Source: Paenalcaligenes niemegkensis (lineage in GTDB: Bacteria; Pseudomonadota; Gammaproteobacteria; Burkholderiales; Burkholderiaceae_B). From it: a stretch of 64,000 nt of DNA. The notes under the pieces are model-generated. The model saw only the letters and a list, made by a program, of their open reading frames with translations, was not told the DNA's origin and ran no database searches. Position 1 is the first letter of the stretch. Every line of letters begins with the position of its first letter. This document shows positions 57,901-64,000 of this stretch, piece after piece. Where the stretch lies: the NCBI RefSeq assembly GCF_022230885.1, contig NZ_JAKGCT010000004.1:1240001-1304000 (forward strand). Direction: 5' to 3'. The translations under genes and the position numbers were made by a program.

Positions 57901-60900
57901 CCCTGCACAACAACGCCGGGGTCTACTTGTATGGCCATGTCGCCATACGTGGCGGCATCAGTGTCCGTGCTTGAGCCACTGCTACCCAGCCGTGGCGCAT
58001 TCAATTCCAGTGTGCCCAGTGCGGCCCCATCGTGCTGCACGGTACCGGCCCTAACCCGGGCATCGTCGGTGCCGTGGCTTAGGTTGATGCTTGCACCATG
58101 GGCCAACTGCAGTGTGCCCAGTCCAGAATTTAATTCCACGATGGCGCGGTTCGGGCTGTCGATGATTTTGCCATAACTGTCTACGCGCAACAGCGTGCCG
58201 CTGGCATCCAGCACGGCGTTATTGCCCAGAGTTAAACCCTGTTTTCCCGCCAAGCGGATGGTCCCCACCCGCTCGCCACTGGCGTCAATACGCCCGGCCA
58301 CGGTCAGGCTGCCGTTATCGATGGAGACATTGACCTGATTGGCCTTAAGCTCATTGCCTATGGTCAGGCTGCCGGTTTTAAACTGGAAGCTACGCGCCCC
58401 AAAAACCTCACCCGCATTCAGGCGGCTGTTTAGCTCGGCAAACAAGGTCGTTAGCGCTCCGCTACCCAGGCGCTGGGCACGCAAGTCAATGCCAGCCCCC
58501 AGATACGGTACCCAAGTGCCACCCGCGTCGTAATCGCCACTGGCCCCGCCCAGAATCTGGCCCTGTAAAGCTACCGTGCCCGCGTCGACGTCTTCATCTG
58601 ACAAGGCAATGGCCGTTAAGCGGCCTGCAACATTATTCTGAGCCGAGAGGTCAATCGTTGAGCCTGCCGACTGAATAATGCTACCCCCAGACTGTCCAGG
58701 GAGACCTCACCACCCCAACTGTATTGGGTTTGATCAAACATGGGCACGGTACGGCCTGACACATCCAGGTAGGCCAGATCGCCCAATTGCAAATCGTCTT
58801 GTGCAGTCAATGACAGACTGCCACTAGGCAGCACCATCGCGGTGTCAACGAATAGATTTCGCCCGGTAATGGCTAACGTGCCACCCAGCACATCGGAACC
58901 AGGGCGCTGCGCACCGGTCAACCCACCGTCGAGCACCACGTCACCACCCGCGGTGATCGCCAAAATTGCAGCCGCTTCACTGCTGATTAAGGGACTGTGA
59001 ATGCTTAAGTTACCGCCCTGATACGCAAAGCCCTCGCCCACCACATGCTCGTCACGTGACTGGTACACCGACAGGCTGCCAGTATGGTTACTGGTGACCC
59101 GTTCACGAGCGGTCAAATCCACCTGGGCAAAGCCCAGCATCAAGCGGTCGTGCTCCACCAAAGGGTCAGGCTGCGTGCGGTCGGCGTAGCCGAACTCGAT
59201 GGTGTCGGCCTGCACCTTAAAGATTCCTGAACCAGTGCCCGGCCCAGTGACCAGCGGTGCAGGCGGTGCGACATCCGTACCGTTCCAGATCAGGTTGCCG
59301 GTTTGAATCAGGGCCACGTCATCGGCCGCACCGTAACCAAAAATGGCCGGCGTGTTAAGCACCAGATTTTGCAAGCTGGAGACCCCATCGGCACCCAAGG
59401 TACTTAAGGTGGCAGTCTCGAAAAAGTTCAGACCATTACGGGCGGTTAAAATCAGGCTTTCCAGGGCCGGTGCGCCGTACTGCTGGTCGCCCTGCAACAA
59501 ACGATTCAGTACATCCTGGTTTAGCGTCAGACCAGTTGGCAAGACACCACGCAACTGGGCCGCTGCCAACACCTCCTGAGTCCCAATATTCACCCCACCC
59601 ACTGCCAAAGACAGGTTACGTGTACCGTAACGGGCCGATTCGGCCAGCTCAATTTGCTTATTGGTGGCAATGGCAATGGTACCTTCGGAATACAGTTCAG
59701 CAGATCGAATGCAGTCGATACTCAGCGTACAAGCACCGATGTCGATTTTGCCAACAGGTGCGGTAGTCGGTGCGGCAGGGGCCTGCATGTCCAGCCAGCC
59801 ATTGGACACCGCCAGCACGTCCATTTCATTCGTGCGATAAACATAGCCGTCCAGCGAATCAAAGGCCACCGCACCCTGGCCCAGCGTATTGATGCCACCA
59901 CCAGCCTCAATACTGATGCCACCGCCGCTGCGCTCTGCGGTGATCAAAAACACTTCCGGCGACTGAAGTATCGCACCGGATCGAATCACAATATTACTAG
60001 GGCTACTCCCGCCGGACGTAGAGCCAATCGTGATGTAGTTCCCCCTTGTCCGTAGTCATTGCGCAGCGCCCCACCTATGATTAACCCGTGTGCTTTCACG
60101 GCATTCAAATCCGCGGCGTGCAAGGACAAGCCATTAAAGTCATGACCTGTCTCCATCTGCGTACCCGGCAAGATTTCCACGGTCCTTTGTTCCGAACGCG
60201 TATCCGAAGTTTGCCGAATCAATAAGGCCCCACCATAACCACCTTGGTCTGCATTGAACAGGGCCGTACCTGCATATTTAAAGGCTTGCTGGGTGGCAAC
60301 ATCTGCCGCTTGGGGATTAAAAATCAAATGCAGTGATTTACCATCGGCTGGCAAGGCACCGCGCCCTATGCCCTGACGTGCAGCATCAGCCAGTACAAAT
60401 TCTGCATAAGACGTTTCGTTGTATTGCGAGTAGCTACGCAGCACATCGGCTGACGTTAAAATCACGCTACGCGGCAAGGCGTCACTAACCGGGGTATGGG
60501 CAATGCCCAAACTGGCCCCCGCTATCCAGGAGCCATTGTGCATCGCCATGGGGCTTGCGCCTTGTGGATACGCATTATTGCCATTTAATTCCACACGGAA
60601 GGCGCCAGGCAGCAAGGCATAGGTAGAGGGCAACAAGCTATAAGTGCCAGCCTTCAAACCCGGCACCCCGTCTGGAACGGTAATAGTTTGCCCCACCAAG
60701 GGCGCGCTGGCACCCGCTTCACCGTCTAGCGGTGCATAAGCCGATATACCGGGCACAATGGCGTAAACGGGGTTGCTATCCAGTCCCGCTAACGGCGTGA
60801 TCAACGTGCCATCGGCCCCAATCTGCATGAGCGGATGGAAGCGCGCATCGGTAGAACCACCGCGACCTGACACAAAACCAGCCCCTGTTAGCTCACCCCC

Positions 60901-63900
60901 GCCAGACAAATCCAGTACCGCGCCTTGCTGCACATCAATCAGCCCCGAGGTCAGCAACACACCGCTGTTCAAGCTGTTTGCGGCCCCTTGCAGGAAAACA
61001 GGCGCACCGTTGTAGTTGTATGCAATACCATCGGCCGTTCCGCCATAGGGCATGATCAGCCCTTGTGCGCTGACGGATGTCAGACTACCTGGATGCAGGT
61101 TCAACTGACGCGTGCGCCCACCAGCTGCGCTAGCCATACCCAAGCCTATGGTTCCCAGCGGAGCTCGTATGACGCCCTGTTGTTTCACCGTGGCGGCACC
61201 TAGCGTTAAGGAACCAAACACCGACAGCGGCATGGCCGGTAGCTCACTATTTAAAACGCTATCAGGACGTTTAATAGTCAAGATGCTGTCTGGATCAAAT
61301 AAGGCATAGGAAGAACTGCCTACCTCTCTGCCTTCCCATCCAAAACCTGCAATCACATTGGCTACGGCATTCGTGCCCGGATAGATTTGCTGTGCTGACA
61401 GGGTCAGACTTTTAGGCGTTTGAATCTGGGTGCTGGTCGAGCCAACCGGCGTACGTAGACCTTTAAGAAAACGGATATCCCCATCACTGTTTAAACTCAC
61501 CAGCTCAAAACCCCGGCGATCGATTTGATTACGATCAACCAGAGAGTTAGTACCAAAAGTTAAATAATCGCGCAGATCAATTAGATTGGCGTTGACCATA
61601 AAATGGGCGCTGACATCATCGGAGCGACTTGACCGTCCGCCGTCTACCAATGCCTTTCTATAACTGTTGCCATAACTGCCGGGGCTGGGCCCCACCGCCC
61701 CTGCCAAGCGTACATAGGGCGCACTAATGTTTATACGGGCATCACTGGCCGCATTCTCAGTCAAGGCTAAGGAATTTGCATACAGCCGCACGCTTTGGCG
61801 CGCTTGCAGGTTTAGCATATCTTGGGTATCAAAACTGATCAGGCCATCGCTGAACAAGGCAATGGTGTCTGCCCCCGTTGCCATTAAGTCATCAGCAGCC
61901 AAATGCGCCACGCCATAAGCACCCGCTACCGTCTGCGGCTTGTCCTCCGCCGACTGGTAAAGCATCATTTCCCGGGGCGCTAACACAGTAGCAATTACAT
62001 TTTCATAAGCGGGGGAACCCAGCCCCACAGCCAGCGCACCCGCAGCGGCCGTACCGCCCCCGGCATGCAGGCTGAGCTGGCCATCCAGCGCCACGCCGTT
62101 ATTAGACGTAATACTGATGGCACCGCCCTGGCTGTAGTGCCGATCCAGCTTAGCCCCTGGCATAGCAAACTCGGCAGCAGCGCCACTGGCATCCAGATGA
62201 GCGCTATCGGTAATTTCCACAAACAAATGCGGGGCAATCACATCGCCCTGTTCTTCATCAATCGTGCCGCCCACCACGATACTGCCTGCAGCGTAAACCA
62301 AACCATAGGGCAAAACCTCACTAGGTAGCACTTGCTTACTGACAGCCGAGCCACCCGACACATCCAGTTCACCACTAATCAAGATAGAACGCGCATGGGG
62401 CTCCCCGCCAGAAACTGCCGAGGGATTAGCGTAAAGCTCTGTCAGACTAATATTGCCGCCCTTGGCCTGTAAATGCCCCGCTACGGTCAGTTGGCCAATG
62501 CTGCCGATGGCAATGCTTTGCCCTGGGTCCACTGAAACAGTAGCATTCGAATCAATCAAGGCCGTCACATTCCCAGGCTTGGCAAAAACGCCCGCATAAC
62601 TGGGTTCGGCTCCGGCATGCAGTGTTAAACTAGCTCCACGGCGTTGACTCAATTGACGACTGCCTGGGTTTTCTACATACAACGATGGCGTCCATAGCGA
62701 CAATGCATCGGCTTTATTCACTAAGCTGAATGCCCCTGTTTCTGGTCGCAACACAGGCATTTCTACTGCAAGATGCGTATTAGAAGCGACAGAAAGCCCT
62801 TGAGCTCCCGCAACGCTATAACTTGAAAATCCCCGCTGAAACAATGCAGGATCAAGCTGTGTAAAAGCCCCCACGCGTACATCACGGTTCAACTGTGTGC
62901 CGGGATTCAACGGACTACCCGCAGAGATCACCACTTTAGTGCTGTCCATTTCCTGCAACAGCTCGGCCGTCAATACCGTGCCAGCGGTCAAACTTTTAGT
63001 GTAGGTGTTATACGTTTCTATGCCTTCGGTCGGAAATACTCCCACAGGCAACACATAACTACCATCTAGAGGGAAACCCCCATTATTTATGCTGACAAGA
63101 GTCCAACCTTTAGGAATAACTACATTTGGATCGGCCTGACTTCCAGCGAAGGGTCTAAATGATTGTTCCTTACCGCTTGGATCTTTAGCCGTTATTACAT
63201 ACCCCCAAAGCCAAGCTCTACCTGGCTCTCCCGTGTCCAACGGAATATTCCAGTCGGCTAACAAGGTGATCGGCCCACCAAAGTCTGTCGCAAGCTGAGC
63301 TAATACAGGCTCACCGGCTTTAATACGGTTAGACTCATACCGATAGGTAGTAGGCAATACACCACCTAAACCTAGCTCAATATCTTCCAGCAGCGTTAAA
63401 CCCAGCTTTAAGGTTTCGCCTGCCTTAAGCACCCCTCTTCAGTTAAAAACCCCGAGCCTATGCCCACCGCCATGCCCGAGGCAATATGCAATTCGCCCCC
63501 ACCGTTGACCCCATAGCCCTGAATATCGCCGTTTAGCGTGAGCATAGATGGACGAGTCGACTGTTCACCAGCCGCCAGAGTGACATTACCGCCCTTGCCG
63601 CCTATTAAACGGCCTTGCTGTATCATGGCTGCCCCCGAGGTCACGTCAATCAGACTACCCGCATTGAGCGTCACCGCGCCACGACTACGAATGGCGATGT
63701 TGCCACCATTGATAAAGGGTTGCACGGCCGCGTGGTCGGGATTCAAATTCAGGTTAGCCCAAAGGCCAGCGGCGTTAAGCACGACGTTGTCGTGAACGGT
63801 GACCGATTCGGCATCCAAGCCATCACTGGCGGAAATCGCCGCGTCATGAAACCCCAGGTTAGATGCATAGCCCTGCACAATATTACCCAGGCTGATGCTG

Positions 63901-64000
63901 CCGCTGTGGGCTGTCAGATCGGCCATCACGTCTACTGCACCCGCATGGAGACCGATATGACCGCCATGATTCACCATTAAGGCGCCTTGTACCTGAATAC
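53477..64000 (-). CDS. Giant filamentous-haemagglutinin-family exoprotein (whole gene, reconstructed; N-terminus outside window)
   Basis: Six consecutive minus-strand frames form one gene of at least 3500 codons that begins beyond the right edge. All five joins are repaired by adding one base to a C run: 63432-63435, 60041-60045, 58684-58688, 55482-55487 and 54982-54988. The protein is a repetitive beta-helix: GGDI/GGDV/GGNI-type turns recur throughout, with very little Cys apart from one tandem repeat. The end matches DUF3739, found at the C-terminus of large proteobacterial FHA-like proteins. Such proteins are two-partner-secretion adhesins. No FhaC/ShlB transporter gene and no haemagglutinin secretion (TPS) domain are in view; both may lie beyond the edge. 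Confidence 0.88.
54967..55425 (-). CDS. Haemagglutinin gene, segment 5
   Basis: Short beta-helix frame, 152 aa as read from its first ATG, but really continuous with segment 4 through SAGGGDLTPGTQIAETSS when one base is added at 55482-55487. It has the typical LSVLAGDSIYGG turn. Confidence 0.75.
   Translation of the reverse strand: MGRDYSATDGRFVYPSRLSVVAATGRIFLGESALGSSPQQNYPEYSLLLAPHSQGEGSLSVLAGDSIYGGRYVINRSGAVMSATSSPFNPAFLGTSSGTKVETTNYAEEGIGRGYENMTFPLFVFGSGSNAGTAVNVSDPGRFYAVGGILLV
55476..58604 (-). CDS. Haemagglutinin gene, segment 4
   Basis: 1042 aa of beta-helix with RIDASGERVGTIRLAGKQGL, LQGDLDLSGF-like layers (VVQGDLDLSGFRYN) and GGGDVTMRVGG turns. It also carries two features unlike the rest: a Val/Pro-rich stretch of VLPVDITLVDGSTIAAGTTL-type repeats, and a tandem cysteine-containing repeat at 56634-56819. 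Confidence 0.85.
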   Translation of the reverse strand: MSDEDVDAGTVALQGQILGGASGDYDAGGTWVPYLGAGIDLRAQRLGSGALTTLFAELNSRLNAGEVFGARSFQFKTGSLTIGNELKANQVNVSIDNGSLTVAGRIDASGERVGTIRLAGKQGLTLGNNAVLDASGTLLRVDSYGKIIDSPNRAIVELNSGLGTLQLAHGASINLSHGTDDARVRAGTVQHDGAALGTLELNAPRLGSSGSSTDTDAATYGDMAIQVDPGVVVQGAKSIAVQAVQRYDDAPDGAAGQYVNGDDYQVIDQAYLQDKHGDSTAFIDNALVNSQLLNTRLAGLNNNSYRDVLHLRPGVEIVSKTPEGHLVVQGDLDLSGFRYNSLNPAIKAAYVANSQPGSAAYGSGEPGALSLRAGGHLDIYGSVTDGFVPVDTTVDTDGWVLVEGVQPFGGDVVVPRYDIELLAGTTLPQGSTLNYDLPSGLLDNLTLPAGTVLPVDITLVDGSTIAAGTTLATPATVSNLHWPQGVPLPVVVTLKQTLMLKLGALIPANSKLKLKPAAGELVVPLNNNGRKNWAVASMLPAGAQSWSMRLVAGADTTAADTRVLQPYAQGRVVLADTHYSLEEIWTGGTDGTGMVWAPGGMGEVGTPVSEADLWWCDMGMCMPAPKQYQWVWAPGGMGEVGAPVSEADLWWCDMGMCEQKEVSPEPELTAVNTMAQGFSVIRTGTGDLDFIAADDIIMRSPYGVYTAGTDSPREGQFAGNEFYRPRGQASDDGSLLGSQGGDYEALAQSLYQAYYPQSGGNVKIAAGGDLIGKVQGAALGNAGSAAVGNWLWRQGTGSGSDADYVPAAWWINFGAYTIDPYESTAANKFPQMTGFTGIGALGGGNVYIDVAGQAGEGSALSTTSFDSNALVIAVGSAGRVLSDGSMALTGGGDVTMRVGGALNALNKQAINTSNLNSLRPRHDLQGALINLRGHLSLSASALGAVVPLYGFEQDSAEVRAYDPYGYTKTNAMGGLVLVPGDSTFSLASQGDLVLGGVGDPGRVALRNATPFTIDGAPFQGGLSSFSLWTDHTAINLFSAGGI
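56634..56819 (-). repeat. Tandem Trp/Cys-rich repeat inside the haemagglutinin gene
   Basis: Two 78-base units at 56742-56819 and 56634-56711 (period 108 bases) encode almost the same 26 residues, opening WAPGGMGEVG and closing LWWCDMGMC, with one Ala/Thr difference. They are joined by a ten-residue MPAPKQYQWV linker. Each unit brings two Cys and three Trp into a protein otherwise nearly free of Cys. Confidence 0.85.
58616..59989 (-). CDS. Haemagglutinin gene, segment 3
   Basis: 457 aa of beta-helix including SGGGISIEAGGGINTLGQGAV and ITAGGDVVLDGGLTGAQ. The frame is lost after EVSLDSLG; one added base at 58684-58688 continues GSIIQSAGSTIDLSAQNNVA into segment 4. Confidence 0.83.
   Translation of the reverse strand: MIRSGAILQSPEVFLITAERSGGGISIEAGGGINTLGQGAVAFDSLDGYVYRTNEMDVLAVSNGWLDMQAPAAPTTAPVGKIDIGACTLSIDCIRSAELYSEGTIAIATNKQIELAESARYGTRNLSLAVGGVNIGTQEVLAAAQLRGVLPTGLTLNQDVLNRLLQGDQQYGAPALESLILTARNGLNFFETATLSTLGADGVSSLQNLVLNTPAIFGYGAADDVALIQTGNLIWNGTDVAPPAPLVTGPGTGSGIFKVQADTIEFGYADRTQPDPLVEHDRLMLGFAQVDLTARERVTSNHTGSLSVYQSRDEHVVGEGFAYQGGNLSIHSPLISSEAAAILAITAGGDVVLDGGLTGAQRPGSDVLGGTLAITGRNLFVDTAMVLPSGSLSLTAQDDLQLGDLAYLDVSGRTVPMFDQTQYSWGGEVSLDSLGVALFSRQAQRLTSRLRIMLQAA
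59986..63432 (-). CDS. Haemagglutinin gene, segment 2
   Basis: 1148 aa of beta-helix with SLTLHAGAEPSY, GNISLTELYANPSA, SISVDPGQS-like VSVDPGQSIAIGSIGQL and VLDLSGGGELTGAG layers. It ends YGQGGTTSRLAL out of frame; one added base at 60041-60045 gives QGGNYITIGSTSGGSSPSNI and joins segment 3. Confidence 0.84.
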   Translation of the reverse strand: MLKAGETLKLGLTLLEDIELGLGGVLPTTYRYESNRIKAGEPVLAQLATDFGGPITLLADWNIPLDTGEPGRAWLWGYVITAKDPSGKEQSFRPFAGSQADPNVVIPKGWTLVSINNGGFPLDGSYVLPVGVFPTEGIETYNTYTKSLTAGTVLTAELLQEMDSTKVVISAGSPLNPGTQLNRDVRVGAFTQLDPALFQRGFSSYSVAGAQGLSVASNTHLAVEMPVLRPETGAFSLVNKADALSLWTPSLYVENPGSRQLSQRRGASLTLHAGAEPSYAGVFAKPGNVTALIDSNATVSVDPGQSIAIGSIGQLTVAGHLQAKGGNISLTELYANPSAVSGGEPHARSILISGELDVSGGSAVSKQVLPSEVLPYGLVYAAGSIVVGGTIDEEQGDVIAPHLFVEITDSAHLDASGAAAEFAMPGAKLDRHYSQGGAISITSNNGVALDGQLSLHAGGGTAAAGALAVGLGSPAYENVIATVLAPREMMLYQSAEDKPQTVAGAYGVAHLAADDLMATGADTIALFSDGLISFDTQDMLNLQARQSVRLYANSLALTENAASDARINISAPYVRLAGAVGPSPGSYGNSYRKALVDGGRSSRSDDVSAHFMVNANLIDLRDYLTFGTNSLVDRNQIDRRGFELVSLNSDGDIRFLKGLRTPVGSTSTQIQTPKSLTLSAQQIYPGTNAVANVIAGFGWEGREVGSSSYALFDPDSILTIKRPDSVLNSELPAMPLSVFGSLTLGAATVKQQGVIRAPLGTIGLGMASAAGGRTRQLNLHPGSLTSVSAQGLIMPYGGTADGIAYNYNGAPVFLQGAANSLNSGVLLTSGLIDVQQGAVLDLSGGGELTGAGFVSGRGGSTDARFHPLMQIGADGTLITPLAGLDSNPVYAIVPGISAYAPLDGEAGASAPLVGQTITVPDGVPGLKAGTYSLLPSTYALLPGAFRVELNGNNAYPQGASPMAMHNGSWIAGASLGIAHTPVSDALPRSVILTSADVLRSYSQYNETSYAEFVLADAARQGIGRGALPADGKSLHLIFNPQAADVATQQAFKYAGTALFNADQGGYGGALLIRQTSDTRSEQRTVEILPGTQMETGHDFNGLSLHAADLNAVKAHGLIIGGALRNDYGQGGTTSRLALRPAGVALVIL
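63408..63977 (-). CDS. Haemagglutinin gene, segment 1 (upstream part cut by window edge)
   Basis: 189 aa read from an internal ATG; the true gene extends past 64000. Layers such as VNHGGHIGLHAGAVDVMAD and GGNVTLAAGEQ are beta-helix turns. It ends FLTEEG; one added base at 63432-63435 gives EEGVLKAGETLKLGL and joins segment 2. Confidence 0.82.
   Translation of the reverse strand: MVNHGGHIGLHAGAVDVMADLTAHSGSISLGNIVQGYASNLGFHDAAISASDGLDAESVTVHDNVVLNAAGLWANLNLNPDHAAVQPFINGGNIAIRSRGAVTLNAGSLIDVTSGAAMIQQGRLIGGKGGNVTLAAGEQSTRPSMLTLNGDIQGYGVNGGGELHIASGMAVGIGSGFLTEEGCLRQAKP

Noticed and set aside
1-64000. CRISPR arrays, rRNA operons, complete insertion sequences or prophage genes
   Set aside because: I looked for regularly spaced repeats, rRNA cores, intact transposases with inverted repeats and phage structural genes and saw none.

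Overview
This window comes from a betaproteobacterium of the Burkholderiales, most likely family Alcaligenaceae (Bordetella/Achromobacter/Advenella/Pusillimonas relatives). I infer this from the order dnaK-grpE-hemH-hrcA-nadK-recN-fur-bamE-dapB and from the many TctC/PrpD-type genes; no taxonomic search was possible. A pervasive technical signal must be kept in mind. Seventeen single-base contractions of homopolymer runs break eleven otherwise intact genes, including the normally essential nadK. This looks like sequencing or assembly error rather than decay, so I describe those genes as reconstructed units and give the position of each break.

Layout. 1-8035: heat-shock and housekeeping block (dnaK start, grpE, hemH, hrcA on minus; nadK, recN on plus; fur minus; bamE, dapB plus), with two good sigma-32 promoters. 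8119-18230: a LysR regulator, then a long minus-strand operon. It holds a branched-chain-amino-acid-type ABC importer (with LivM and LivG fused), an MmgE/PrpD protein, an SDR, a carboxymuconolactone-decarboxylase-like protein, a 3-hydroxyisobutyrate-dehydrogenase-like protein and a metallo-beta-lactamase hydrolase, which together look like uptake and catabolism of an unknown organic acid. 18627-20123: murB and tRNA-Gly(GCC) with promoter and terminator.

20380-30944: the most unusual region. An AraC-type regulator is followed by a same-strand cluster of glutamate synthase (both subunits), an LL-diaminopimelate-aminotransferase-like enzyme, a DapF-like epimerase and a glutamine synthetase of the Firmicutes GSI-alpha kind. 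It lies directly after tRNA-Gly. A degenerate copy of the tRNA 3' end plus its terminator recurs near 32920, so the block may be an acquired island. Together the enzymes could fix ammonium into glutamate and spend it on making and epimerising a diamino acid.

31095-45852: EntS-like exporter, azurin, copper ATPase CopA with CueR, an MFS transporter, a Tat-exported aldo/keto reductase, a TlcC-like transporter, a TctABC tricarboxylate importer, a YihY-family membrane protein and a secreted PRC-barrel protein. 46151-53280: accessory region with an acyltransferase, an XRE regulator with a palindromic operator, a protein joining a Phd-like segment to an IS5-transposase-type N-terminal domain, an ECF sigma factor, a partial type II secretion locus (gspC, gspHIJ), a decayed Rpn/DUF4351-type gene and an orphan membrane protein. 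53477-64000: one giant filamentous-haemagglutinin-family exoprotein gene on minus, cut into six frames by five homopolymer breaks and running off the right edge.
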